Shown here in pieces: positions 24,583-43,949 of a stretch of 64,000 bases of DNA (positions are counted from its first letter, which is position 1; every line of letters begins with the position of its first letter). A program made the translations under genes and the position numbers. This DNA comes from Atherinomorus stipes (Eukaryota > Chordata > Actinopteri > Atheriniformes > Atherinidae), in NCBI GenBank assembly GCA_023101725.1, contig JALJCO010000098.1, forward strand, positions 1 through 64,000. Reading direction: 5' to 3'. The notes beneath the pieces were generated by a model. That model was not told the DNA's origin and ran no database searches. It saw nothing but the letters and a program-made list of their open reading frames with translations.

Positions 24583-25911
24583 ATTCCTTCATATCACCTG
24601 CAAAAAGGTATATTCTGGTTTAGGTTCTGCCAACTGTTGGAAACTGTGTGGGAGTTGGGAAGCAGGACAATGGTATAATTTTTTGGGGGAATGGATTGGT
24701 TTTGGGAAGGTTTTTTGGGATAAAAACCTTCTACCTTGAGTTTCAAAAGCTTTAATTAATGTATTTAATGTCCTCAACAAAGCACTACTCTGCTAGATTC
24801 CTGGGAAATCTTAATAATTTGCATGGCCTTGGAAATATTTTTTGCAGTTTTGACAGCAGCAGAAAGCAATTGCAAGATCTTGGCTCCTTCCCAAGTCCCC
24901 CACAATGTCCCAGTGGACAAATACAGTGAATGAGATTTACATAATGGAGCTATTACATTCTCAATTTGTCTCAAAAGGACAACTTTTGTTGAATTGTGTA
25001 ACAATTGTGTCACATAAAGCCGCTACACCAAGATTTTGTTGAAGTTATGTATGATTGAGTGAATGTAACTCTTCATCCCTTTTGAAAAATTCCTTTTTAT
25101 AGAGCTTATCATGCACAGTGTTTTACTTCTCCCAGACAACTCCCCCTGCTTTTTTTCTAAGAGTGTTTGCTTCCCTTTTTTTTTTCTTTCTGTCTTTATT
25201 TAAAGAAAAAGTGGATACTAAGTGGGATCTTGTTTGCACTCTTGTATTCCATGTGGTGATCCATCTCCTGAAAACAAAGAAAATAAATAAATAAACCAAA
25301 CAGCTGTACAATGTAACATGATTAAAGTCCAAATAAAAACAACACAATATGTCTCATTAAAATTTAGTGTCAAAGTAACTAAAAACAAACAAACAAAAAC
25401 TTAAAAGATACAGAGTATACCAAAGAGGAAGTTAAAAACCAATCAGAACAAACATGTCCTCAGCAACTTTTTGAAAAGTAGTAGCATACCTAATTTATAA
25501 CAGGATATTGTTTCAGTTTGGTGCCTGCCATCATGAAAGATCTCCTTTGGAGACCAACTGTGACTGAGGAACAGCTAGTAGCTGTTCACAAGATCTCAGA
25601 AGTCTGGTATTACTGTACGGAGAGAAGTGCTCAGAGATGTACTCAGGTGTCAATTTTAAAATCAGTTCTAAAGTTGACCGGAAGCCAGAGGAGAAGTGCA
25701 AGAGATGGAGAAATTCTTCATTTTTATTGGAAAAAAAAAGCCCTTGAAAATGATTTATGAATGTAGTCTGATTATGTCATGTTCCTCCGTATTCACTTCC
25801 AAGCCATGCCAACTTTATTTATAAAACAGCAGGTACTGACCAAAGAGATGAACACTGAGAATACACACTATAAATCTAGCAGTATAACACAGAAAAATAT
25901 AAAACAGTAGC

Positions 25912-26733
25912 TGTGTCTCAAACCACGCACTTGCCCGAGAGCACTGGAATTCAGTTGGTAGTACGCACTGTGTACTTCGTCTGCACACTATGGGCTATAT
26001 GCATACCTCTACTCCTTCCTGAACTTCAGACAGCACCTTTGCTTCCTGTCTTTCATGACTGGACAAACTAATTATTCCGGGTGTGTCTAGCCAGTTACTG
26101 AGGTCAGGCACATCTGGATTAATCAGTTTGTCCTGTAATGAAAGACAGGAAGCAAGGTGTTGTCAGAAGTTCAGGAAGTTGTGAGCCGTGTCTCAAACCA
26201 CACATTTGCCCAAGTGCACTGGAATTCAGTGCGTAGTGCGCACTGTGTACTTCATTTGTAGTGCACACTATTGTCGCTAAATGCTGACCCAAATAGAGCA
26301 CTGCACTTACAGGAAGTGACGGACTAGCATTGCCCTCTAACGTGAGCTAACCGTACTGAGCCGATATAAGCGCGGCCGCAAACAAATGACCATACCAAAA
26401 CTGTCATCAGGGAGTGAACAGCTTGGTAGCATGCTACATATACATTCATAAACATGACTTAAATCAGTACAATACTGCCTCCGCTGCAGCAGGGGTTGCC
26501 ACCACTTTGTTCACGGCCATTATTCAGCTCTGAAAACAGTTAGAAAGTCCCACTTCTTCCACTTGGTCAGCAAGATGCCGTCCGTTTAGTGCGAGTAGTG
26601 TGCTTCGTTCTGCACTGGATTTTTTACCGGTATTAGGGCAACATCCTGGTATTTTCAGAGCACTGAATTTTAGTTGAAACTGCACTTACACTCAAAAGTA
26701 GTGTCCTATGTAGTGCACAGACTGAGACACACC
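25912..26733. mobile_element. hAT-like non-autonomous element with GTGTCTCA ends
   Basis: Left TGTGTCTCAAACCACGCACT and the reverse complement of the right end, TGTGTCTCAGTCTGTGCACT, are clear inverted repeats. A second left-end-like copy begins at about 26186 (CGTGTCTCAAACCACACA), so part of the element is duplicated around the hairpin at 26025-26178. No ORF of interest. Confidence 0.65.
26025..26178. repeat. Inverted-repeat MITE nested in the hAT-like element
   Basis: The left arm (CTGAACTTCAGACAGCACCT to GGACAAACTAATTA) pairs with the right arm (GATTAATCAGTTTGTCC to CAGAAGTTCAG). Arms are about 55-60 nt around a roughly 35-nt centre. Confidence 0.7.
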
Positions 26734-28534
26734 TATTGTCAGATGAAAAATTAAAAAAATCAAGACCATAAAAAAATTTTAAATTAATAAAATAAAATTT
26801 GATTTTGCCCATATACTATGCATAAACCAAATAACTCATTTACACACATAGTTAATTTGTATAAGTATAGTTCTCTACCTCACATTCTTAAAATGTCAGA
26901 TACATAAACTGAGAGGAGAAAGTTGTCCTTTGAGGAAATCATGACAACTTTTCTCCTGGAATTCCACAACTTGTAAGATACAGAAGAATAATGAACTTTC
27001 TATGGAAAAGAAAGAGCAAAGATGTTGCTTGATTTCCCTAAACACACACAAACACACACCTTGTTGGGTGTGAACTTAATTTTTGATCATTGTGACACAG
27101 AAAAAAATGAAGTGGAAAGTGTCATTATCCTGTTTGGCAATTTTCAGAAGAATTAGGAAAACATTTTTGTACATCTTGGTCAGAGAAGCTTGTGCACAGT
27201 GTGTACAAATTTTACTGATACTACATACAGTAGTGTCTTGTGCTGAATGTGTTTTGTCTACCTGATACTCTCTACGTTGGTATGAATTTGATATCATGAT
27301 GGTAGGATCGAAAAATAAAGATAAGAAATCACACAATCTTATTTTGAAAAAAAAAAAAGTACAGCAATTCCTACAAAACAAATACAGTGTTTGAGTTGGA
27401 CTGGATAATTTCCAGGGATGTCGTAGGGTTATATTCAGTTTAGAATTGCAAGGAAAACCACCAGATGACACACAGCTTGCTGTTTCTGAATTAATTTATG
27501 CATAAATACATAGCAGTTTATGTAGAGGCTTAAAGGATTTAACAAATAAAGAAACTACCTGTGAAACAACCAAAGACTGTAAAAAAAATTATGTAGTATC
27601 CGGTCACGTCTTAAAAGCTGAAAGTGAAATCAGCTGGGCGTTTATCACCATCACCATCTTGCCATGTCTCGTGTGTCGTCACTCCCAGAAAATACTAAAA
27701 TGGACAAAGACAGGATTGCTCCAAGCCTCGGAGCATATGATTGATAGCTAAGCTAATGCAAACCAAGCTAATCAGAAGTGAACAGGAATGAAAGACAATA
27801 GGCAGTTTAAAGGAAAGACACTGTCAGACTTTTGTTAACCAGCTAAAAACCGCCTTTGTCCAACTCTGCTACAGAGGCTTTCCTGGGCTTTCCTTTCCCC
27901 TAGCAGGGAGCTAACTATTAGCTTCCACGGCCAAAATTGGCACCTGGTCTGCCGCTTGTCAATCAAAAGTGTAATTGCAAGATTAAATTACATCTAAACA
28001 GATGAGTTATAAAAATTAAAAAAATCCCCCCCCCCCCCCCCCCAGTTGAAATGAAGGTAAACTTGACCTATTAAACCTAAAATAATTTTTTGAACCAGGC
28101 TGTAAACATGTTTATTTCTGCTGTGAAGTTGACCTTTTTAACATGGGAGTCCATGGGGATTTGCTTTGTTTTGGAATCAGACCTTAGCAAATGAAGAAAG
28201 AACTACAATTTGGGGGAAAGCCGTAAGTAGGCTCACTGTTCTCCAATAAGGGGGGGGAGGGAAAAAGGGGAAAAAAAAGGGGAAAAAAGAGAAAAAAAAA
28301 AATATATATATACATATATTTACCTCTGGAAACAACAGATATATGTTTTTATATATATATTGTCTATACAATACCATTTGTTGGACATGCCTATGCCTCA
28401 GTGCAGGTTGTGTGAATATGGAATATATTGATGTAGATAGACAAATATACACCAAATGTGTGTGTATATATATATATATAAAGAGCTCCATAAGAGCTCA
28501 CAACACTATGAGAGCCCACTATCATATATATATA

Positions 28535-28580
<46 letters not shown>

Positions 28581-29063
28581 ATATGATCTTGGGCTCCCGT
28601 AGTGTCGTAGTCGTAGTGCTTCGCGGCAGCTAGCCTACATGTAGTACTGTTTAAGCGATTGAAATATACTAAATGTCGTTTGCAGTAAATTATGGACACT
28701 ACTCAGTCAGGACACTTGGATTACACTGGACGAGCAGTATGGAAGAATATTGCCAAGTTTTTGTCGACTTTTATGGACCTTCTTGGATTGGGCGCCAGTG
28801 AACTCCATTATATTAAAGTTGGGGGAAAAGGAAAACCTGTCCAGTCTCCGGCTGCATTTGAGAGATAAAGTGCTCCAGAGTCTTGCTCAGCATGAGGGTG
28901 AGTAGAAAATGAAGGTACATCATTCTGTGGGTGTTCTATTCCTTTAAACTACCAGTATTATTGTTATAGATCCCCAACTAGTTTCTGTGTGGTTACTTAG
29001 CAACACTGGGGCCAACAGGATGCAGTTGGGCTCATCTGAAAATGAAGAGATCAAGCTTCCAAC
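26734..29063. other. Intergenic, no gene recognised
   Basis: AT-rich, with poly-C at 28027-28043, a G/A-rich low-complexity patch at 28240-28300 and TA tracts near 28303, 28458 and 28540. No supported coding sequence. Confidence 0.5.
28488..28625. repeat. Inverted repeat around (TA)n
   Basis: GAGCTCACAACACTATGAGA and the inverse-oriented GGGCTCCCGTAGTGTCGTAG flank a TA microsatellite. Probably a small MITE; class unknown. Confidence 0.35.
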
Positions 29064-29245
29064 CTTAATAATAATAATATACTGTACTTTATTCATCCCA
29101 ATTAGAGTGCCAATTAGAAAATTTGTTCTCTGCATTTAACCCATCTCAGGTTAATGCAGAGAACAAATGAGCAGTTAATTACAGCTCCCGGGGAGGAGTT
29201 GGTGGGGATTAAGGGCCTTACTCCGGGGTCAGTGGTCATAAGTTA
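29064..29245 (-). repeat. LINE/L2-like 3' region fragment
   Basis: TACTTTATTCATCCCAATT followed by TGCATTTAACCCATCTC is the inverse of a common fish L2-type 3' end; GAGAACAAAT/ATTTGTTCTC also forms a local inverted repeat. No coding sequence. Confidence 0.5.
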
Positions 29246-29660
29246 AATGTATTATAATGGCCATAAGTTAGATGTCATTTTGTCAATATTCTTTGCAGCG
29301 AGGATTGCCAATGCAATTCACTGAAATGTAATAAAAATATCTTTATGGCTTCAAAGGCTGCAAAGAAAACACTTTGGAATCTGACAAACTTCAGCTACAA
29401 ACACATTTTAACATAATCTCTGAGACAGAAGGAATGCTGTTTTTAGAATTTGCATTGGCTTTTTGCCAAAGGATAAAGGAACTTCATTTACTTGGAAATG
29501 TCTTATGAGTTCTTATTCAAGACACTTGTTTGATGATCATATGCAGTGACATCATCGCATTTAGAAAGAATGTAGGTGAGATGGCACAGCACATACTGTT
29601 GAAGTCTGCAGAAGTAGGCCTATGTTATTTTCAGTGCTTCTTTCTTTCATTTCGGGACCT

Positions 29661-29715
<55 letters not shown>

Positions 29716-29870
29716 ATAAGTATTTCTTCTATTTCTGGTTGCCATGCTTCGGATTGAAGTCAAATTTTGGCTTCCACAGATGTGTTTGAGCCATTTTGGT
29801 CATATATAAGTTGAACTACTGCATTTACTGCTGTCTGTCCTCTCCAAACGTGAAAATGAAAATTGCAACA

Positions 29871-29906
29871 CGCGCGCGCGCACGCACACACACGCACACA
29901 CACACA

Positions 29907-29953
<47 letters not shown>
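29871..29953. repeat. (CG)n-(CA)n tract directly upstream of the klf3 promoter
   Basis: Ten bases of alternating CG then about 73 bases of nearly pure CA, all alternating pyrimidine-purine. It abuts the GC-box region. Long open frames across it (Thr/His or Val/Cys) are repeat artefacts. Confidence 0.9.
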
Positions 29954-29954
<1 letters not shown>

Positions 29955-29955
<1 letters not shown>

Positions 29956-30312
29956 GCTGGGCCACCCCGCCCTTGTCCCGCCCAGCGGTCCGACCCCATG
30001 AGGAGAACAGACAGCGGATCATGTGACAGCGGCAGCAGCGAACTCCTAAACTACAGAGTCGGACAGACGCACGCACTCACAGAGGAGTTTCGTAACTCAG
30101 GGAAGTTTTCGCGGAGCCATCGATCACCGGGGCGCCTGTTTTTCTCTGAGCCTGATGTCAGTGACACCGCGGAGAGCCGAGAGTCGCCTGCGTCAGTTTT
30201 TCAGCGGAGCTGCCCAGTTGAGTTATTCTCTGAGAGGGATCCTGTGCCGTCCAGCAAGGCAGCTGTGAAACTACCCACTGTCCTGATCAGACCGCGCACC
30301 TCCATCATAGAA
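29955..30312 (+). promoter_or_regulatory. klf3: Putative klf3 promoter and non-coding exon 1
   Basis: A GC- and CpG-rich block in otherwise AT-rich DNA. It has two GC boxes (CCCCGCCC at 29965-29972, CCCGCCC at 29977-29983) and an E-box/M-box-like TCATGTGAC at 30019-30027. It ends in a plausible splice donor (GAA|GTAAGA, GT at 30313). The first coding klf3 exon begins with a splice acceptor, so an upstream 5' UTR exon is needed, and this is the best candidate; intron 1 would be about 7.2 kb. The start site itself is inferred. The block stays open in one frame over 29863-30342, but that frame runs into the upstream (CA)n and resembles no protein. Confidence 0.55.
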
Positions 30313-30756
30313 GTAAGACCGCATGAGATGTCCCTGCTGTGAACTCTGCTCTCGGATGCGCGCCGGTAAAGCTCTCTAAAAGAGGTTTACGGTTAAAGAT
30401 GTGTTGTTGGATTTTAGTGTAATTACTGCAGGAGAAGGAAAGAGCGTTAACTCCAGCTGTGGGCTCAGATCAATGACACAAACCGTTATGAGTCATTTAG
30501 TCACTGATTAATTGATAGCCCAGGAGTAAATTTAATAATTTTAATAATCTGTTTACTCTAGGAGTAGATATGTTAACATATTTCATATTTTTATGACGAA
30601 AATGTCTAATTTTTAAAGAAAAATGAAGTGGTTGACATGACTAACTATCTTCACAATAGCTAATAACTTATGTAACCCTAATATAAGTCAGCAGAGGGAC
30701 AGAGCCCTGTAAAAAACATGCTGCTGGTCATTAACAGATATGGCTTCATTTTTATA

Positions 30757-30828
<72 letters not shown>

Positions 30829-31864
30829 GTATATATATACATACATACATATGTGTGTGTGTTAAAAAGGACACTTCTGAATATGGGATTTATTTTATGT
30901 TTATGTGTAGATTTTATTATGATTTATTTTTTCAATGTAGATTTTAATATAAAATCTACATGAAATAAAATATTGTGGAATAACTTAAGGTTCAATATCT
31001 CTAACCTTGATTCCATCTGTTAAATGACAGAAATGCTTATCAGATTTTAGTATTTATTTATTTTATTTTATTTTATTTTTTCAAATTCAATACTCATATT
31101 TAATTTTAAATTTTACTTTTGTAAAATGATTTGGCTTATTTGCATAATTACATGGCAATTTTGAACTTTTGAGGTCAGACCGGCGGGCAGTGGGTAAAAC
31201 ATGAAGTTGATGCAGGATTGAGCAGTAGTGCGAGAGTTAGCAATGATGACAGGCTGCAGCATTACACACAAAAAGAAAATGTGTGACAAGAGTGTGTGTG
31301 TGTGTGTGAGTGAGAGTCAGAGATCAATAGATTCAAATACTCTGTCACACCTGAGTGTTTCTCTCCGTCCTTCAGTCTCACTGCATCTTTTGACAATACA
31401 CCTCTCTTTCTCTGCGTAAGTGTGTGTGTGTCTCTCTGTCTCTCCCAGTTTCCTGTGCTTTGTTTCAAGGCTGAGGCTTGCGTCACACATTCCACTTGGC
31501 ATATGAAGCCCTTATCCTGTTTAGAGCCCAGAGAAAGAAGGGAGGAGGAGGAGAAAGAAGGGAGGGATGTGGGGGGTAGACGGGTGGAATGAGGGCAACA
31601 TCTCTGTCTTCTTTCCTCAGCCTCTTTGTTTTAAAGTCATTCTTTGCTCTCAGTCACGAAACATCAAAGAAAAAGATGATTATCTTTTATTTTTTCTCCT
31701 TTTTAGATTTTTTTTTCTTATTTATTTGTCCAACATGAAGGCAGCACACACATATGCACAAACATACACCCACACGCCCAAATACCCCACCCATCCCTAC
31801 GCCTCCTTTCCTGAATCAACATGCTGATGTTATCTAGTGGAACAAAATGCGCACGACTGTGTGT

Positions 31865-31902
<38 letters not shown>

Positions 31903-33457
31903 CCACTGCTCAAAGGGCATGTCCTAGGGAACATTAGGGCTAAATATTAAGCTCCTGGATGCTCAATAGTTGGTGATTCTCTGTAAGGGAGGAGGACACT
32001 GCTCCACAGACAGCCGTAAACCTAAAAAGCTGAAAGTAGTTACACAACTTCACTCATGCCAGCACACACAAGCACGCTCAAATTCATGTTTGAGACACGC
32101 ACACGCTCAACTGTTCATGAGTGCGTCTCTTAACCACTGGATTGAGCCACAGCGACGGCTACCCCCCCCCCATCCGTACATGCGCACACACATACACACA
32201 GTGTGAGGTTCATTGAAGTTTTGTCATATTTTGGTTGAAACCCACTTCATTTTCTTCCCCGTTTCTGTCTCGTTGTTGTTTCCACTTCCATTCTGGCACA
32301 GTTCGGTCGCAGCGGCTGTTTTCTTTGCCCTCTCTCCTTCTAAATCCAAAGCCCCCCTCTTTTCACTTCTCCTCATTCTCTGAGTGGGGAGGTGCAATGT
32401 GTGGTGATGGTGGGGGGGTCAGACAGGAAACCGCAGGCCCCCTGCAGCAGCAGCCCCCCCATTTGGCTTCAGTCTTCTCTTCCTCCTCCTCCTCTCCTTT
32501 ACGCCCCCCGACCCATCACGCAGTTTGGAAATAATAACAGTCAGGCTGAACTCTCCGGGCTTCCGCTTCTCTCCCTCTTTCTCCCTCTCCTGGCACCGCT
32601 CCCTCCCTCCTTCCCGCTGTCCTCACTTGTCTGGAAAACATCAAATCGGGGCTCTCTTTGACAAGTTCGACTGGAGGTGTGCGCACGTGTGTTTGCCTTT
32701 GTCAGTGTTTGACAAATCCACTGTGTCTTTAAACCTGGGTATCCACATTTGCGTGTGTGTGTCTGTGTGTGTGTGTGCGTGTGTGTGACGATGGATCCTG
32801 TTTCCTCTCCCCTGCTGATGGCCCCCTCTGGCTTCCCCTGAGGTCTGCAGGCCTGCAGCCTCACCGTCTTCTGGAGAGGAGCTGAGAGGGACTATGTGTC
32901 TGTACATGGGTGTATAAGTATGTGTGTGTACATGGGTAGAGGAGTGGGCCAGGGAGCTCATGAAGGAATGGGAAGCCAAAATAAGAAGATTGGGGGGGCT
33001 TTAACTGGGGCCTTAAAGTAAGAGGAGTCAGCAGAACATGTGTTATTAGGGGAGTCAGGAGCAAGAGGTGAAGTACGGGGTTGAGATCAGGGAGCAGTTT
33101 AGGGGTGAGAGGTTTAAAAGAGTAAGAGAGGAACCGTGAAGCAATAAGACACAAGAGAAGTGCTCTTAAAAAGTCAAAGACTGGAGCATCAGCTCACCAC
33201 CTGGAGGAGTCACGCCATTAGGAGCTTAAATTAGCACTAACAAAGAAGCATGAGTCAAGCTTCATTGTGTAGCAGAAGTTCCACTCTTGGAGCAGTGAAG
33301 CAATATTGCCCAAGCACTGTTGGAGTTGGGCAATTTCAGGTTGAAGTGACAGCCGTGACATAAAACAGCGCTGTTCTGACATGAGGTGAGACTGACGAGG
33401 AGAAAGAGGCTGTAAAGTTTAGAAAAGTCCGAGTCAGGAGTGGGGATGTGTAGGCTG

Positions 33458-33496
<39 letters not shown>

Positions 33497-36400
33497 TTCG
33501 GCATGTTCTTGGACAAAGCTGTTGTCTGGAGGTTTCTGGTCTCTCTGGTGATCTCATCATCTCCAGCCTGTTGCCATTAGAGCATGTGTGTGTATGTGTG
33601 CGTGTCTGTAATAATTTAGCCCTTCGGTGATTTAGTGTGTGTATTCTGTTGAGCTAGCAGAAACTCAGCGAGTCGGTAGCCAAAGGCTCCAAGCCACAAT
33701 ATTTTCCCCCTCGCTCATGTTGTTTTATATCATTCATGGAGAGGGAGAGAAGAAGAAGGAGAAGAAGAGGAGCGCGGGGGGTGCTGTGTGCTTCAGATCA
33801 GTACAGTAGTAGGGACATGAGGGAGCGAGTGAGGAGGAGGTGTAGGAAGATCTGGAGGAGAAAGGATGTAGGAAGTGTTTGCTGAGTGGGTTGGGGTTGG
33901 TACACAGTAGCTCTACTGACCTAGAAGGACAATATTTGCAGACACGCACAAACACACACCCACTGGTGCACAAGAGAAAAATGCTTCTCAGGAACTCGAG
34001 CGCGGCTTCTTATTTACTACATATGTGCAAGAAACACTCACCTCAAGAGGAGGTGCAGCAGCTGCCAAATGAGAAATGAAGCTACAGCTAGAATCATCTT
34101 CCTCACTAATAACTAAACCTGCATCACCTTCTATCTGCTGAATCCTTCTGGTCACTGAGAAGAAAGTAAAAGGTCTGTACCTGCTGTACCTGATCTCATC
34201 GTCCCCCAAGCTGCTGAACATTTACGCACAACTGTGATGAGCAGTTAGCACAAAGACAGTAAATAACTCGTCTTTGTGTTTTAAATGACACAAATCTGAG
34301 CTTCACATGAACGGGCCTGTCAGAGGGGACAAGTATGACTGGCGACCTCTCACAGGAATGGTATGTTCCCGCATGTGCACGAGGTCTTTTTAGGAATTAA
34401 ACCTGCAGAAGAGGTGCCGCAGGCTGTTCTAGTTTTTGTGAAGGATGAACTAAAACGAGTAAAATTCCTAGAACTTTTCTTCTGCACGTGAACATGTATG
34501 TGCGTGTTCACAGATGCACACACGTGTGGATGTCTAAAGCCGTTCTGACTGATCTCACTCTGAAGTCAAAAGATAATTGGCGCTCACTGTATTAGAGAGC
34601 TTCAAGGAGGCTCAGTGTCAGTCTAATCTTTGTTTATCTGGACTTAACTTTGATTTTTTGAATAGCACACGTGACAAACTCATAAAGAGTTGTTGAGAAA
34701 TATTAATGTGGCCTCCTATGAGCCTCCACAGGGAAATAAAAAGGATTAACTGCTGTAATTGTACACAAACCCACAGAATGTAAGTAATTGCCTGCTCCAC
34801 CTGTAGATGGCGCTTTTCATCAGGGCTGAATTTGCAGGCACAAACTACTTTGTAGCTAATAATTGTTTTAAAAAAAAGAGAAAAAAAAGAAAAGATGAAT
34901 TAATTCTGCATTATGAATAAGTTCATGAGCTGAAGGAAGATCAACTTCTCACAATTTGTGCATACTGTTATTCTAAGAAACATTTATTAGTTTGTATTGT
35001 GTGGGAAGTGATTCAGTTTCTTGTCGTCATCGTCGCCCCCCCACTCCCATTTCTAAAAATACATCTGGTACCACTATTTATAAGCAGCATTCAAAGATCC
35101 ATTAGATGATTTTTGTCATACAGTTCAGGTGTGGGGCAGCTTTAAGGAAATTTTAACAAGCCCTTTTCAACTATATCAGTCTGTTTTGTCCTGAATATGA
35201 AAATCTTTATGATTATTATTCCACCTGATTATAAACCAGCTTTCATGATACAGAGAAGTTGTATTATTACCAAAAATACAGATAAAAAAGACATGAAATG
35301 TACCGTACAATTTATTCTACAATGAGTCGCTGCTTTTATCTGGTTAGTTTCAATTCTTGCCCCGACTAAATGAGTGTGTGTGTGTGTGTGTGTGTGTTTT
35401 GATTGTGGACACTTGACGGTATTTTCTCATAGTTTTCTGATATTTCCTACATTGTTTTTGGTGGTTTCCAGTGATGACGCCTCGTTTTTAGGAGTAAGGA
35501 CAGATAGAGCTGCAAGTTTCTGGAACTTCCACAAAACCATACTGGTTTTACACACCCGAAATTTCCTTTTGGAAGTTTTGATTGCCTTGTTTTTGGAGTG
35601 AAAGTACCTGTAAACTGCTTCCTTTCTCCTTTTCCTGTCTCATGATCTATTTCTGCTTCATACTGGCTCATTTTGTCGGCTCAGTGTATTATTCACAGCC
35701 ACAATAGGACAATCGCTTGACCTCTAGTTGAACTGTAGTACAATTCAAACCAGGATTAGGAAACACACCCTCAAAACGCACACACACACACACACACACA
35801 CACAAACTTCCCACCTGACTGAAAGCTTTTTGTTGCTTTGGAGCCGGGCAAAGGGTGAGGCTTCAGCCGTCACATTTACACCCTTCCTGGCCCAGCCAAC
35901 AAGCATCCTGCTCTTCCATTGGTCTGCTCCCCATCTGGAAACGAGTTGTATGTGTGTGAGTGTGAGTGTGTGTGCGTGCGTGTGCCTTCCCGTATGTGAG
36001 CACTAGGGCGTGATGGTTTGTGTTCTTCCCCATTTGTTAATAATTAAAGGCTAACTTGTCTCTAGACTGTGGACTTTAAACAGGTCACACACAAACACAG
36101 GCACACACAGGCTCCCCCAGGGTAAATTCTTTGACAGTTCATGTTGCCTTAATGCTTCAGTGAACAAACACACACACAATAATGCTCATAAACACTCTTA
36201 TTTAGGTGCAAACAGTCGACCCAACTGCACCTGGCCATTCAAAGCCAAGGTAACTGGAACCGCCTTTGAAACCTCACACCGTTTTATCCACATACTTGAC
36301 AGACCTCAGTAGGTGGTAAGCTTGTGTGAGTGTGTCTGCATGTTTGAGGTGTGATGTGTTAAGTTTCAATGTCTTTTTTGACACTAGGGAGTTTCTCGGG

Positions 36401-37516
36401 ACATCACACCTGGAACTAAAAAACAATGCACCCTGAAGTTCTGTGGAGCATTTTCAAAGCCCTGTTTGCATTAGCAGATCTGGTCCGGGACAGGACAGGA
36501 TGGGTCAGTACGCATTTTGTGATGTTTCCACAGGCAAAAACTGGAATGGGCATCAAATACCCAACCCATACCATCCCCCATACCATCCCACTTTTTTGGA
36601 CCCTTCCGTTGGGGTAACAGTCTAAGCAATCCGACCCAAAAAGGTGGAGCTTGACATGCTGCAATCATTTAATTGGCTGATTAGAATTGTCACTTTCTGT
36701 GTGGCATTACAAAGAAAGCAGGAACAGCTCCATGTTGATCACTATCACCCTTGCTGATGAGCAAGGGTAATAGTTGGCTGTGGAAATTAACAGATATCAG
36801 GGTTTATGAACCGCACCAAGACTGTTCCATCCTGGCCCGCACCTGTTAGTGGAAAATGGGCCTAAGTATCTTCAGACTACGCCCGCACTGTAAAGTGAGG
36901 GAAGGATGTCTAAAATCAAACAAAAATAGGTTTAAGGTCATTTTCTGTAGGGATTTAGTGGAGAGGTTTATCATGCTCACACAATGTGCAGTTATCTTTC
37001 CGAACAACAATCCAAGCTTAATCTTTCTACTTTCTATGACTTAGCATTCATCCCTGTGAAAGATGTGTGTGAGACACAATTCTGAAGTTTGGAAACATGA
37101 CTGAACTATTAAAGTGCTTGATTATCTGCAGAATGAAATTTTCCCCCTTGGTTTGCAGACACTAAAGTAAGAAGTAATGTCCTTCTGCAGGGTTGTTTTG
37201 ACACCCTCAATTCAAATCAGGGTGCAGAACTTTTTATTCCTAAAGGGTTTTTATTCTATACTTGAGCTGTAACTAAAAACTGCACTTATTTTCACACGTT
37301 CACACAGGCAGGGATGCATTTTACATTTGCCAGAGCTGAAGAGGGAAGAAAGCATCCGGGAAAAGTTTGCAGTGCTTCAGATAGAGAGGAAACTATGGTC
37401 AGAAGGATTACTGTCACCAGACAAATTGATTTGATTGTAATCGCTCTTTCTTAAGTGACTCCTACGTGTGGTTAATGTGTGCTGACAGTTGTGTGTGTGT
37501 GTGTTTGGTTTTGTAG
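30313..37516 (+). other. klf3: klf3 intron 1 (inferred)
   Basis: No coding exon is visible in this 7.2 kb. It contains (TA)n at 30762-30825, (CA)n/(GT)n tracts at 31867-31901, 33460-33493, 35372-35396 and 35778-35803, pyrimidine-rich stretches, and a GC-richer patch at about 32380-32680. The patch could be an alternative first exon or an enhancer, but nothing in the sequence proves it. Confidence 0.5.
30762..30825. repeat. (TA)n microsatellite in klf3 intron 1
   Basis: About 32 TA units. Confidence 0.95.
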
Positions 37517-37535
37517 GAGCCTGGCCTGTGCAGCC

Positions 37536-42933
<5,398 letters not shown>

Positions 42934-43898
42934 AACCCTTCATCGGGCAACTTGAAAAACTGCCGGGTTGATGGTTGGACTCTAACACCGAGACTTGAAG
43001 AGGTTAAAATAGCTGGCCACTGGACAGTGGACTCTGACAGAGAGTGGGGAAATGTTCTTCAGGGTGTACATTTTGGACCCTTTCACCTCATTAGCCTGAG
43101 TAAGAGCTAGTGTCAACTTGCTACTCTCTGCTCAGCTTATTTTGTTGTAAAAGAAGTGTGGTTGCTGGGTCAGATGTCTGATCAGCTGCAAAAGGTCCAA
43201 GCAGTTCTTTAGTGGCCGCAGCATCTCAGCTGGCCTGAGAGCAGTACCAGCTATGTGGAAGCATCTTTCTGCAACATCAGATCTCATTTCCCTCCGTGCA
43301 TTTAAGTGAAAATTAAACACAGACATGTCATTTACTAGCTAGGCCAAAAAAAATGTGAATCTTTTCAGAATGTATCATATTACACCTACTGTGCATTGTG
43401 TCATTCAATAGTGTGTGTATATATATCTATATATCTATATATAGATATATATATATATAAAAACATGCTTTAGCTTTGTTTTCTTTTGGGTCAGCGCTGC
43501 GCTGCTACCAGTAATGTAATGCTAACTCCTCCTTCATGGGCCACATTTAAACACCACACACCTCATCTGCCTCTACATGCTTACATCATGAAGTGATGAT
43601 GACAGGTAGCTAATGCTTGCTTTTTTTTTTGGATATTATATGCAGTAGATCATGTGCACTTGTCAGAAGCAGCTCTGTCTTGGTCTTGTGTTTTCGGGTT
43701 TGGAAAAGTGGGCTGAGGGGTCTCATTCATTGTCAGAGTGATTTTTTTTTTATATATATATATATAAGTGTTTTCATATAGAAATGTGAAAGTTGCTGCA
43801 CAGGGGCATTATTTTGTGAGTGAGGAAAAATACACCACTCAGTTGGTTAAAGGGTAGAAGAAATATAATTATTTACACACACGCACACACACACACAC

Positions 43899-43949
<51 letters not shown>

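Noticed and set aside
29863..30342. 159-codon plus-strand frame over the klf3 promoter
   Set aside because: It begins in a (CA)n repeat (Thr-His run) and crosses the putative exon 1 donor; no protein likeness. Treated as CpG-rich UTR.
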